From Phyllobacteriaceae bacterium (GTDB lineage: Bacteria > Pseudomonadota > Alphaproteobacteria > Rhizobiales > Rhizobiaceae), in contig JAJUHJ010000018.1 in NCBI GenBank assembly GCA_029279965.1, positions 1 to 37,213 of the forward strand: a stretch of DNA of 37,213 bases, in the 5' to 3' direction. The notes below the pieces were generated by a model. The model ran no database searches. It was not told the DNA's origin and was given only the letters and a program-made list of their open reading frames with translations. Both the position numbers and the translations under genes were made by a program. Below are positions 29,993 through 37,213 of this stretch, one piece after another. How positions within the stretch are numbered: the first letter of the stretch is position 1; every line of letters starts with the position of its first letter.

Positions 29993-32193
29993 CAGTTTAC
30001 AGCCTCGAGCTGCCCCAGCTTGACGAAGATCGTCTCACCGGAGGAGTCATCCACACCATCATTGTCGGTGACGAAAAACGCCTCGCCCTCAGCATCGATG
30101 GCAAAGCCTTCGATCTTGTCGACCACATAGCCATTGGCAGCCTCACGCATGTCCTCGAGGAGATCGCGCGCCAGCGTCTTCTCGACAAGCGGCAGGTCGG
30201 AATCGAGCGCAACCGGCTGGAAACCCTCCAGCGCCACCCGGTAAAGCCTCTTGATGCCGGCACGCGCACCGATCTGGTTATCACGCTCGATAATATAAAG
30301 ACTACCTTCATGCGCCGTGATTTCCGACAGGCCGACCCAGCCGCGTTCCGCCTCGTCCAGCGGATAGCGGGCGGCAAGCCATTGCTCGTCGGCCGGCCTG
30401 TAGGCAAGCAGTTTCACCTGGCCTTCCGGATCGTCCTTCCATTCCCGCTGCATTGCCATGACGAGCATCATCTCGTTGCCCTCGCCAACGACGGTAATGC
30501 CCTCGAAACCGTATCGCCGAGCCTGTGCCAGCAGCTCTGCCGGAAGGGCAATTTCGTTGTCGATGACGCCTTCACTGTCCGTATGGTAGAGCGCGTGCGG
30601 TATGAGATCGGCGCTGTCGCCCTCCGAGGCGAGCCAGAAGCCGCCTTCTCCGTCTGCTGCGACACCTTCAAGATCAAGTTTCTGCGCCGGCGCGGTGCCG
30701 CGCTTCACCACGATCTTGCGCGTGATTTCGGCGGGTGCAACCGTCGCATCGATCTCATAGATCGCAGGCTCGCTGCCATAGAACGAGTCCGAAACGGCGT
30801 AGAGACGACCGGCGTGTACGGGATCCGCCGCCAGGCCGGAAAGAGCGCCCCAGCCGATCGGCTTCCCATCCTGAACGGTCGAGCGGATCATCGGATAGGC
30901 GGGCGCGTCTTCACTGAGTTCATAGACCATGACATGCGAACGTGCACCACCATCCTCCACCAGATCTTCCTCGTTCGCCGTCACCAGCAGATTGCGATGC
31001 GGGATGGCAAGAACACCTTCGGGACCGATGCCGGAGGGCAGCACCTGTACAAATTCCGGCTCCTCGCCCGTATCGCGATAGACAGCGATAAGCGATGCTC
31101 GCTCAAGAGCGACGAAAAAGTAGTTCTGGTCGGCGAAAGTGGCCGCTTCCATGCCTTCCGGTTCGACGCCCTTGGCATCCGAGCGTCCATCAGGATAGTG
31201 GCCGGCAAGCGCCGCCTGATGGTCGAGTTCTGCTCCGGAATCGTAAAGCACCTCGCCCGACCTCGAGAAGATGGTGAAACTGCGCGAGCCGCCTTCATAA
31301 TCACCCTCATTGGCGATCACCAACCGCTCCTCGTCCAGCCATTTCACTGCATCCGGCTCCCGCCGAAGACCTTTCGCGGACTGGTCGAAACGCAATGCGC
31401 CGTCATCCAGCAAATCGATGTTCTCGACATCTCCTTCTCCGGCTGAGAAATGGTCGACAACCTCGCCGCTCTCGGCAGAGACGATGACGATATGGTTGTT
31501 CTCCTGCAAGGTGACCGCTATCTCGCCCGCCGCGTTGAAATCGACGAATTCCGGCTCGGGGTCCTCAGGAGCGATCTCGGCAAGCCCTGTCAGGTCTACT
31601 GTCCTGCCACCCCCACAATCGGGCATCCCTTCGCTCAGCGGGAAGATCTGCAGTGTCCCGGCTGGCATCTGCGGGATGGCGCCGTCATTCAAATCCTCGT
31701 CGCGCTCATTCTCGATGGCGACGGCAAGAAACCGTTCATCGTGGCTAACCGCCACGGAATCGGGCTGACCGGCCAGCGTGCACGAGATTTGCGCATTTCT
31801 TTCTGCAATGTCGATCACGAGCAGGTTGCCGGAGGGATCCGCGTAGCTTCCGGATGTGTTGATAGCAGCGATGGCGGTCGCGCCTATCGCCGCTACCGAC
31901 GTCGGTTCGCCCTCCACCTCGATGCTGCCTCCCGGCGCAGGCGCCGCGGGATCGGAGATGTCGATGAAGCCAATCGCGCCCAGCGGGCTATCGGAATAGA
32001 TGAGCGTGTTGCCGTCCCCGCTCACGGTGATGATTTCGGACGACGTGACACTGTCTAAATCGGCTTCGGCAGGCAAATTTTCGGCCACTGCGAACGTCGC
32101 GATACGGTTGAATGCCATCTCGGCAGAGGCGGGCATCACCGTGGACAGCGAAAGTGCGGTGGTGAGCGCGCAAAAAAGCGAAGGTCGTTTCAT
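29992..32193 (-). CDS. Secreted esterase-like/phytase-like beta-propeller protein
   Basis: A 733-residue exported protein. Signal peptide about 1-24 (LFCALTTALSLSTVMPASA). The N-terminal half has beta-propeller-type repeats (SGDGNTLIYSD, GNLLVIDIA, VSHDERFLAVAIEN, VEPEGMEAATF). The C-terminal half (about 410-733) fits the phytase-like domain family: GWGALSGLAADP, YAVSDSFYGSEPAIYEID, DLEGVAADGEGGFWLASEG, RYGFEGITVVGEG, and a final KIEGFAIDAEGEAFFVTDNDG with acidic, probably calcium-binding residues. Likely role: release of phosphate from organic phosphate in the periplasm or outside; the enzyme activity is inferred from family name and from the PHO-box array upstream. GGGAGAGG precedes the ATG. 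Confidence 0.88.
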   Translation of the reverse strand: MKRPSLFCALTTALSLSTVMPASAEMAFNRIATFAVAENLPAEADLDSVTSSEIITVSGDGNTLIYSDSPLGAIGFIDISDPAAPAPGGSIEVEGEPTSVAAIGATAIAAINTSGSYADPSGNLLVIDIAERNAQISCTLAGQPDSVAVSHDERFLAVAIENERDEDLNDGAIPQMPAGTLQIFPLSEGMPDCGGGRTVDLTGLAEIAPEDPEPEFVDFNAAGEIAVTLQENNHIVIVSAESGEVVDHFSAGEGDVENIDLLDDGALRFDQSAKGLRREPDAVKWLDEERLVIANEGDYEGGSRSFTIFSRSGEVLYDSGAELDHQAALAGHYPDGRSDAKGVEPEGMEAATFADQNYFFVALERASLIAVYRDTGEEPEFVQVLPSGIGPEGVLAIPHRNLLVTANEEDLVEDGGARSHVMVYELSEDAPAYPMIRSTVQDGKPIGWGALSGLAADPVHAGRLYAVSDSFYGSEPAIYEIDATVAPAEITRKIVVKRGTAPAQKLDLEGVAADGEGGFWLASEGDSADLIPHALYHTDSEGVIDNEIALPAELLAQARRYGFEGITVVGEGNEMMLVMAMQREWKDDPEGQVKLLAYRPADEQWLAARYPLDEAERGWVGLSEITAHEGSLYIIERDNQIGARAGIKRLYRVALEGFQPVALDSDLPLVEKTLARDLLEDMREAANGYVVDKIEGFAIDAEGEAFFVTDNDGVDDSSGETIFVKLGQLEAVN

Positions 32194-32249
32194 TTCCTCT
32201 CCCTCAGCGGTTGGAACGCCGCTTATTGGAGGGCGAGGATTTCAAACGC

Positions 32250-32278
32250 ATGACAGATCAATGACAATCCGATGACGT
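32250..32278 (-). promoter_or_regulatory. PHO box array (PhoB binding site)
   Basis: Minus strand reads ACGTCAT-CGGA-TTGTCAT-TGAT-CTGTCAT: three 7-base half sites each separated by four bases (11-bp period). The last two form an 18-bp PHO box that differs from the CTGTCAT-N4-CTGTCAT consensus at one base. Orientation is toward the phytase-like gene, 56 bases before its ATG. No strong -10 follows at the expected ten-base distance, as is common in activator-dependent promoters. Confidence 0.85.
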
Positions 32279-32326
32279 CTTCTATTGTTGTGACGACATC
32301 TTTCCTTTGTTTTATCGCATCGCTTT

Positions 32327-32355
32327 CTTGCCAGCTCCGGCGAATGCAACTATAT
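32327..32355 (+). promoter_or_regulatory. Housekeeping promoter of the trcR-like gene
   Basis: CTTGCC (32327-32332), 17-base spacer, CTATAT (32350-32355). The -10 is a perfect and the -35 a five-of-six match to the alphaproteobacterial consensus CTTGAC-N17-CTATAT. Transcription would begin near 32362 and give a leader of about 70 bases with two hairpins. Confidence 0.8.
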
Positions 32356-32374
32356 AAACCCCATTCCCGAAATT

Positions 32375-32411
32375 GGTGGTAATGACCACCGCCCGCGCTT
32401 GGGACGCGGGC
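32375..32411 (+). promoter_or_regulatory. Two adjacent hairpins in the trcR leader
   Basis: Hairpin 1: GGTGGT-AATG-ACCACC (32375-32390). Hairpin 2 begins on the next base: GCCCGCG-CTTGGGA-CGCGGGC (32391-32411). Both stems are perfect. AGGA of the ribosome-binding site begins seven bases later (32419) and the ATG is at 32431. No U-tract follows, so this is not an obvious terminator; it may control translation or stability. Confidence 0.65.
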
Positions 32412-32430
32412 GAAGATCAGGATATTCGCG

Positions 32431-33120
32431 ATGGCCAATACGCTTCTCATGCCCAAGGCAACAGCCGTCTGGCTGGTGGACAACACGGCACTGACGTTTG
32501 ATCAGATTGCCGAGTTCTGCAAGCTCCACCCGCTCGAGGTGAGTGCGATTGCCGATGGCGACGCGGCTCAGGGCATCAAGGGGATGGACCCGGTGATGAC
32601 CGGACAGCTGACGCGCGATGAGATTGCGCGCGGCGAGGCAGACCCGGATCGCCGGCTGAAGCTTTCCGAACCGAAAGTGCGGGTGCCCGAGACCAAGCGC
32701 CGAGGGCCGCGTTACACGCCGCTCTCCAAGCGCCAGGATCGACCCAACGCCATTCTGTGGTTGGTACGCAATCATCCTGAGTTGAAGGATGCGCAGATTT
32801 CCCGTCTCGTAGGCACGACCAAATCGACCATCGAGCAGATCCGCAACCGCACACACTGGAACTCGGCCAATCTGGTGCCGATGGACCCCGTCACGCTTGG
32901 CCTGTGCTCGCAGATCGATCTCGACCTGGAAGTCGAACGCGCTGCACGCAATGCACCGCCACCGCCGCCCACCGGCGACACCCTGCTTCCTGCCTCTCAG
33001 ACGGAGGACCTGCCCGTCGAAGAGCAAAAACAGGATGCTGAGGATGAGCTGGACGCGGATGCAGTGTTCGCCAAGCTGTCTTCGCTCAAGTCGAACAGCG
33101 ACGCGGATGATGAGGACTGA
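32431..33120 (+). CDS. trcR: DUF1013 / TrcR-type cell cycle regulator
   Basis: A 229-residue protein of the alphaproteobacterial DUF1013 family, named cell cycle transcriptional regulator TrcR in current annotation. MPKATAVWLVDNTALTFDQIAEFCKLH is the typical opening, with a first helix-turn-helix-like segment (about 22-45). A second lies near 118-140 (AQISRLVGTTKSTIEQIRNR), followed by THWNSANLVPMDPVTLGLC. The tail from about 170 is Pro/Glu/Asp-rich and likely disordered. It probably binds DNA and the transcription machinery. AGGA sits eight bases before the ATG; promoter and leader hairpins are listed separately. The symbol rests on the family name. Confidence 0.88.
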   Translation: MANTLLMPKATAVWLVDNTALTFDQIAEFCKLHPLEVSAIADGDAAQGIKGMDPVMTGQLTRDEIARGEADPDRRLKLSEPKVRVPETKRRGPRYTPLSKRQDRPNAILWLVRNHPELKDAQISRLVGTTKSTIEQIRNRTHWNSANLVPMDPVTLGLCSQIDLDLEVERAARNAPPPPPTGDTLLPASQTEDLPVEEQKQDAEDELDADAVFAKLSSLKSNSDADDED

Positions 33121-33180
33121 GGGCTCACGCAGCGCCAACATCCTTTTACAGCACGCCGCGCGGTTTTCAGTGATCTACAG

Positions 33181-33274
33181 CATCGGCCCGAAAATCTGAA
33201 TCGATTTTCGGAAAGCACGATGCGTAGGTTTAATTCGATAGCGCGTCCTGTCATCCGGAAAGACGCACGGCGCA
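33181..33274 (+). repeat. RIME-like double-palindrome repeat, copy 2
   Basis: About 94 bases. First palindrome: CCGAAAATC with GATTTTCGG, perfect. Second, weaker: GCGTC with GACGC, with an outer GCGC. It shares 26 identical bases (33200-33225) and 15 identical bases (33259-33273) with copy 1, in the same orientation. It fills most of the gap between trcR and the convergent nuclease gene, ending five bases from the nuclease stop. Confidence 0.82.
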
Positions 33275-33278
33275 CTAA

Positions 33279-33797
33279 CTAGCCGCAATAGCTGATACGT
33301 GTGCCGCCGGAATAGGCCCGAGCGAGCGTTCGGGCGAGCAAATCGCTCGCCACGTGCCGATTCTGGGCCGTTACAACATCCGCGAGCACACGGCCGAAAT
33401 ACTTGTCGCCGCTGATGTTGCGGATCTCGACGGTCGAGTCGCCGATCATCTCTTCCAGTGCGTCACGGGATTTCCGCGCGGCAGCTTTCTCAACGGCGCA
33501 GCGGGTACGAATCTCCGGCGCGTCGATACCGCGAATGCGGACATTCACCGTCACCGTCTGGCCGGGCCAGATATGAGCCGTGGCGATAAAACTGTCGCCG
33601 TCGATCACACGCACCACCCGTGCTTCCACCGGGCCAGGAAGCACCTCCTCTGCCGAGCCAGGCAACGTTCCAAGGGCAACCAGTGCGCCGATGGCTGACA
33701 CTATGTCTTTAAATCCGTGGCCAGTGCACCTGGAAAAAAGACCCTGGCTGTTGGACCGATGTGTTTTTCCGGTAGAGATTGAAGAGCGACGCGCCAT
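33279..33797 (-). CDS. Thermonuclease (SNase-like) family protein, exported or anchored
   Basis: A 172-residue protein with a staphylococcal-nuclease-like domain (about 58-172). The active residues are present: Asp68 in VIDGDSF, Arg87 and Asp92/Glu95 in RIRGIDAPE, and Arg136 in KYFGRVLA. A basic N-terminus followed by a hydrophobic stretch (about 31-47, DIVSAIGALVALGTLPGSA) suggests export. It probably cuts DNA or RNA outside the cytoplasm in a Ca-dependent way. The frame extends 12 codons to a TTG; I prefer ATG at 33797, but neither start has a strong ribosome-binding site. Confidence 0.85.
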   Translation of the reverse strand: MARRSSISTGKTHRSNSQGLFSRCTGHGFKDIVSAIGALVALGTLPGSAEEVLPGPVEARVVRVIDGDSFIATAHIWPGQTVTVNVRIRGIDAPEIRTRCAVEKAAARKSRDALEEMIGDSTVEIRNISGDKYFGRVLADVVTAQNRHVASDLLARTLARAYSGGTRISYCG

Positions 33798-33801
33798 AAA
33801 G

Positions 33802-33815
33802 AGGAATATATTCCT
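33802..33815. promoter_or_regulatory. 14-bp perfect palindrome at the nuclease start
   Basis: AGGAATATATTCCT is fully self-complementary and lies five bases before the proposed ATG of the nuclease gene. On the minus strand it could fold over or near the ribosome-binding region or serve as an operator. If translation begins at the upstream TTG it lies within the coding region. Confidence 0.35.
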
Positions 33816-33942
33816 GATGTGATCGAAAGGCAAGCCGGCAAAACGACGCTACCAGTTTCTGGAACTGCGCCGCATGCGGAAATTGTCTGTCGGTTATGGT
33901 GCGCTGATCTGGGGCGTGTTCACGGTCCGCGGGAGGCCGAAA

Positions 33943-34167
33943 TCAGAAATCCGTGGCGATTCCCTTGACCTCCCAATCGCCATAGCGGGCTGGGTCCGGT
34001 CCCTTGCGCCCGCCGATCTCGCGTGCGGCCGCTGCCTGTTCATGCTTCCGGCGCCGCTCCTCCGCCTCCTGCAGGGCGCGCCGAGCGGCGGCGGGCAGAT
34101 CTTCAACAGAGCGGGCTTTTCCGGTTTCGTTTTTCGTTTCGTTCAAGGCTCTTTTCCCGTGACGCAC
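33943..34167 (-). CDS. DUF1674 protein, SDHAF4-like succinate dehydrogenase assembly factor
   Basis: A 74-residue protein. The C-terminal block KGPDPARYGDWEVKGIATDF is the DUF1674/SDHAF4 signature; the mitochondrial homologue (Sdh8/SDHAF4) binds flavinylated SdhA and helps assemble succinate dehydrogenase. The N-terminal part is a charged helix (RALQEAEERRRKHEQ). The start is a GTG without a clear ribosome-binding site, so the true N-terminus is uncertain. It is divergent from htpX. Confidence 0.82.
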   Translation of the reverse strand: MRHGKRALNETKNETGKARSVEDLPAAARRALQEAEERRRKHEQAAAAREIGGRKGPDPARYGDWEVKGIATDF

Positions 34168-34177
34168 GTGGCGATTT

Positions 34178-34206
34178 GTTGAATATGCACAAGCCCGTTC
34201 CCATCA
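34178..34206 (+). promoter_or_regulatory. Candidate RpoH-type promoter of htpX
   Basis: GTTG (34178-34181), 17-base spacer, TCCCATCA (34199-34206). The spacing equals that of the clpB promoter in this window and CCCAT is kept; one base in the -35 and the edges of the -10 differ. htpX is a heat-shock gene in E. coli, which supports the call. Confidence 0.5.
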
Positions 34207-34211
34207 TATAT

Positions 34212-34234
34212 CAAGCGGGTTCGCCGGACAAAAG
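34212..34234 (+). promoter_or_regulatory. Hairpin in the htpX leader
   Basis: CGCCGGA (34212-34218) pairs perfectly with TCCGGCG (34228-34234) around a 9-base loop. It lies between the proposed -10 and the GGAG ribosome-binding site at 34258-34261, so it would be at the 5' end of the mRNA. Role unknown; 5'-end protection or temperature-dependent folding are possible. Confidence 0.45.
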
Positions 34235-34269
34235 TGATCCGGCGTGATTCCGGATACGGAGCCACTGAC

Positions 34270-35211
34270 ATGAACATGATTCGCACTGCAATGCTTCTGG
34301 CGTTCATGACGGCGCTCTTTATGGGTGTCGGCTATCTCATCGGCGGGACAGGCGGCATGACGATCGCCTTCGTCATCGCGGCCGGAATGAATCTGTTCAG
34401 CTACTGGAATGCCGACAAGATGGTGCTGCGAATGCACCACGCGCGGGAAGTGGACGAGCGCACCGCTCCGGAGTTCTACCGTATCGTACGTGACCTGGCG
34501 CGGAATGCCGGCCTGCCCATGCCGCGCGTTTACATTATCGACAATCCGCAGCCCAATGCGTTTGCCACCGGGCGTAACCCGCAGAACGCAGCCGTTGCGG
34601 CAACAACCGGTCTGCTTCAGCGTCTCTCGCGCGAGGAAGTGGCCGGTGTCATGGCACACGAGTTGGCGCACGTGCAGAACCGCGACACGCTAACCATGAC
34701 GATTACAGCAACACTGGCGGGCGCAATCTCCATGCTCGGCAATTTTGCCCTCTTTTTCGGCGGCGAGCGCAACAACAACAATCCGCTCGGCTTCATCGGC
34801 GTTCTCGTCGCGATGATCGTCGCGCCACTGGCGGCGATGATGGTGCAAATGGCGATTAGCCGTACGCGCGAATATGCCGCCGACCGCCGCGGCGCGGAAA
34901 TTTGCGGACAGCCGATGTGGCTTGCCTCCGCCTTGGGCAAAATCGCTCGCGGCGCGCATCAGGTCGTCAATCCGGACGCGGAACGCAATCCGGCGACAGC
35001 ACACATGTTCATCATCAATCCCCTGTCCGGCCAGAGGATGGACGGCCTGTTCTCTACCCATCCGAACACGGAGAACCGCATTGCCGCCCTGACAGAACTG
35101 GCGCGCGAGGCGGGCCTGACCGGCACCGGCGAGTTGGCGGGCGGTGATCCGGCCGCAAGGGGACCTTGGGGGCGCAGAAGCATGGGCGGCCGCACGGGGC
35201 CCTGGTCGTGA
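34270..35211 (+). CDS. htpX: Membrane zinc metalloprotease HtpX
   Basis: An inner-membrane protease that, with FtsH, removes misfolded membrane proteins. The 313-residue protein has two N-terminal membrane helices (about 5-25 and 27-45), the zinc motif HELAH (130-134), further hydrophobic segments (145-165, 172-195) and the third zinc ligand Glu201 in [11 protein letters not shown]. The tail is Gly/Arg-rich. The frame extends 12 codons upstream but ATG at 34270 has GGAG eight bases upstream and starts MNMIRTAML as in relatives. Its stop overlaps the proposed rsmB GTG. Confidence 0.96.
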   Translation: MNMIRTAMLLAFMTALFMGVGYLIGGTGGMTIAFVIAAGMNLFSYWNADKMVLRMHHAREVDERTAPEFYRIVRDLARNAGLPMPRVYIIDNPQPNAFATGRNPQNAAVAATTGLLQRLSREEVAGVMAHELAHVQNRDTLTMTITATLAGAISMLGNFALFFGGERNNNNPLGFIGVLVAMIVAPLAAMMVQMAISRTREYAADRRGAEICGQPMWLASALGKIARGAHQVVNPDAERNPATAHMFIINPLSGQRMDGLFSTHPNTENRIAALTELAREAGLTGTGELAGGDPAARGPWGRRSMGGRTGPWS

Positions 35212-36602
35212 GGCGGACGACCGCGCGACGACAAACCCGCCCTGGAGCTAAGAGTAGATTCCACACAGGGACGCAACCTGAGGACAAGCCCGGTCTTGAG
35301 CTGCGCAGAACAGCAACCCGGCTGCTGGCAGCGATCATCGACACGCGGACGCCGCTTGACGCGCTGACGGATGGTGAGCACGGCCACCCGCAGTTTCTGG
35401 CACTTTCACCGCGCGACCGGACCCTCTTGCGGGCCATTCTCGTCAGCGCTCTGCGACACCGGCTGACGATCGAGAAGCTGATTGGCGCACGTCTGCAAAA
35501 GCCCCTGCCGCCGAAAGCGCATGCGCTGTCCCATATCCTGCATGTCGGCGCGGCGCAGATCCTCTTTCTTGACGTCCCGGACAGCGCCGCTGTCGATCTT
35601 GCCGTCACACAGGCCAAGGCAGATCCACGGGCGGCGCGCTTTTCCGGCCTCGTCAACGGCATCTTGCGCAACATCGCCCGCGAGAAAGACGACGCACTGC
35701 CGCGTGCCCTTTCCACTACCTCCGATGCACCCGAATGGTTCGCCGAGCGGCTGCGCGCCGCCTATGGCGCGGAGGAAACCAATGCCATTTTGCGAGCCCA
35801 CCGGCGGGAGCCACCTGTCGATTTCACCGTAAAGGACGATCCGCAGCATTGGGCGGAGCAGCTTGGCGGATACGTTCTGCCCAACGGCTCGGTACGCCTG
35901 GACCGCCTCGGCGCATCCGTCCCGGAGCTTCCGGGCTATGCCGAGGGCGGGTGGTGGGTCCAGGACGCCGCCGCCAGCCTGCCGGCGCGCCTGTTGGGGG
36001 ACGTTCAAGATCTGGCGGTTGCTGATCTATGCGCCGCCCCCGGCGGGAAGACAGCTCAACTTGCCCATGCCGGAGCAAAAGTGACGGCGGTTGATCTCTC
36101 CACAAACCGGTTGAAGCGGCTTGCCGGCAATCTCGACCGACTGAAGCTGGCAGCCGAAATCGTGGAGGCGGATGTTCTGACATGGCAACCGCATCGTCCG
36201 TTTGATGCGGTGCTGCTCGACGCGCCCTGCTCCTCCACCGGCACCGTGCGCCGCCATCCGGACATTCCATGGACCAAGACGCCGGAAGATATCACCCGTC
36301 TCGCGGACCTGCAAAAACGACTGCTCGAACGTGCTTCGTCTTTTGTCCATCCCGGCGGTGTGGTGGTCTTTTCCAACTGTTCGCTCGATCCCGCCGAGGG
36401 GGAGGAACTGATACGCGGCACCCTGGCTGAGCGAAAGGATCTGCGGCTCGACCCTATTCTGCCCGAAGAAGTGCCGGGAACCCGCCATTTTGTAACACCG
36501 GAGGGCTTCGTGCGCACTACGCCGGCAGCAATCCGCGATGACGAGCATCTGGGGGATGTCGATGGCTTCTTTTGTGCGCGGCTGCGTGTCTGTCGGACCT
36601 GA
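35208..36602 (+). CDS. rsmB: rRNA (cytosine-5) methyltransferase RsmB/NOP2 family
   Basis: A SAM-dependent RNA m5C methyltransferase; E. coli RsmB modifies C967 of 16S rRNA. In 464 residues it has the NusB-like RNA-binding N-terminal domain (about 30-165), SAM motif CAAPGGK (275-281), the releasing Cys341 in DAPCSSTG and the nucleophile Cys391 in [13 protein letters not shown] chose GTG at 35208, which overlaps the htpX stop as GTGA; a TTG at 35166 would add 14 residues inside htpX. No ATG start fits. A few relatives carry other target sites, so the exact base is inferred. Confidence 0.92.
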   Translation: MRRTTARRQTRPGAKSRFHTGTQPEDKPGLELRRTATRLLAAIIDTRTPLDALTDGEHGHPQFLALSPRDRTLLRAILVSALRHRLTIEKLIGARLQKPLPPKAHALSHILHVGAAQILFLDVPDSAAVDLAVTQAKADPRAARFSGLVNGILRNIAREKDDALPRALSTTSDAPEWFAERLRAAYGAEETNAILRAHRREPPVDFTVKDDPQHWAEQLGGYVLPNGSVRLDRLGASVPELPGYAEGGWWVQDAAASLPARLLGDVQDLAVADLCAAPGGKTAQLAHAGAKVTAVDLSTNRLKRLAGNLDRLKLAAEIVEADVLTWQPHRPFDAVLLDAPCSSTGTVRRHPDIPWTKTPEDITRLADLQKRLLERASSFVHPGGVVVFSNCSLDPAEGEELIRGTLAERKDLRLDPILPEEVPGTRHFVTPEGFVRTTPAAIRDDEHLGDVDGFFCARLRVCRT

Positions 36603-36787
36603 TGGGAAGATCGTCCGCACTGCGCCTTTCCCGTTCAGTTCCCAGATCCGGCATGCGCCACGCCCGAAACCCAACTGTCCACACGGCCTAGGATTTCTCC
36701 TTCGCACAAGCGCTTGAATCATCTACTGTCTTGTCCTGCAAAGCATGCACTCCAGCATCGTTGCAAAACTCTTGGGTGCGATTCCGA

Positions 36788-37213
36788 ATGGCCAGCGGTT
36801 TGAGCCCGCTTTTATGGGACCTTGCAGCGCGCCAGGCATGGCGGCGCTTGCGCCGACGCCTGCGCGCGGGGCCGGTCTATCGCTGGCGTTATACGGGACG
36901 CACGCCCGAGCGCGTCTTGATCGCACCGCCGGATCTGCGCCTCGCCGATCCCGCCATTGCCCGCGAGATCTACAATGGCCGCTTCCTGTTTGCAGGGCAT
37001 CTGGTGGAAACCGGCGGCGAATCGCCCTTCCACATGGAAGTCGGCAATCAGGTCTGGCTCGACAAGCTCCACAGCTTCCGCTGGCTGCGGCATTTGCATG
37101 CCGCGGGGACAGAACTGGCCGCGGCCAATGCCCGCGCGCTCGTGGGTGACTGGATCGATCTTCATGGACGGCGTATCAGCGGCCTTGAATGGAACCCGGC
37201 CATCACCGCGCGC
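36788..37213 (+). CDS. Heparinase II/III family protein, 5' part only
   Basis: The first 142 codons of a frame open to the window edge. The product begins MASGLSPLLWDLAARQAWRR with a basic stretch RRLRRRLRAG, then YRWRYTGRTPERVLIAPPDLR, FNG-type region IYNGRFLFAGHLVETGG, WLDKLHSFRWLRHLHAAG and ANARALVGDWIDLHG, the pattern of rhizobial heparinase II/III-like proteins found after rsmB. Only the N-terminal helical part is visible; the catalytic residues would lie beyond the edge. An in-frame GTG at 36776 is an alternative start; no strong ribosome-binding site is seen. The 185 bases upstream show no clear promoter. Confidence 0.85.
   Translation, partial: MASGLSPLLWDLAARQAWRRLRRRLRAGPVYRWRYTGRTPERVLIAPPDLRLADPAIAREIYNGRFLFAGHLVETGGESPFHMEVGNQVWLDKLHSFRWLRHLHAAGTELAAANARALVGDWIDLHGRRISGLEWNPAITAR

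Noticed and set aside
29440-31446. 668-codon plus-strand open frame
   Set aside because: Runs antisense through rpmB, the gap and the phytase-like gene; no domain seen, and it crosses several well-supported genes.
36745-37149. 134-codon plus-strand frame near the right edge
   Set aside because: A neighbouring frame carries a heparinase-type N-terminus that stays open to the edge.

Overview
The window looks like core chromosome of an alphaproteobacterium of the order Hyphomicrobiales (Rhizobiales), most like the Phyllobacteriaceae (Mesorhizobium, Nitratireductor, Chelativorans and relatives). The grounds are gene order (lysC-ptsP-prfA-prmC, comF-grxC-nit-DUF1178, argJ-GNAT-mutT, etfB-etfA-hbdA, htpX-rsmB-heparinase), high GC, order-typical families (DUF4167, DUF1013/TrcR, DUF2125, DUF1674, DUF1178) and promoters of the alphaproteobacterial CTTGAC-N17-CTATAT type. 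This placement is an inference from gene content, not a database result. No rRNA, tRNA, insertion sequence, prophage or CRISPR array was seen.

Layout. 124-10043 (minus): a MmcQ/YjbR protein, the disaggregase ClpB behind a heat-shock promoter, DUF4167, then the unit lysC-ptsP-prfA-prmC (lysine/threonine entry, nitrogen PTS, translation termination). 10252-14330: ubiG on plus, a tightly overlapped minus operon comF-grxC-nitrilase-DUF1178, and a divergent methyltransferase-like gene. 14336-18397 (minus): a Flp-like small pilin and a small membrane protein, Nudix MutT, an acetyltransferase, ArgJ, and a secreted parvulin isomerase with its own terminator. 18659-27137 (plus): secA, a flippase plus CelD-type acetyltransferase pair (likely surface polysaccharide), and etfB-etfA-hbdA (electron transfer and beta-oxidation type chemistry). 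27142-33797: a ChaC-like cyclotransferase, DUF2125, a queuosine-precursor transporter, rpmB, a large secreted phytase-like protein, TrcR and a secreted nuclease. 33943-37213: DUF1674 (SDH assembly), htpX-rsmB, and the start of a heparinase II/III protein cut by the window edge.

The protein-coding part is ordinary; the most interesting signals lie between genes. (1) A compact preQ1-I-like riboswitch ends on the start codon of the queuosine-precursor transporter, so its pseudoknot would bury the AUG. (2) Three PHO-box half sites at 11-bp period precede the phytase-like gene. (3) RpoH-type promoters with 17-bp spacers precede clpB (strong) and htpX (weaker). (4) Two copies of a ~95-bp double-palindrome repeat lie at gene ends. 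(5) A near-consensus promoter and two back-to-back hairpins form the leader of trcR. No clearly new multi-gene system was found.
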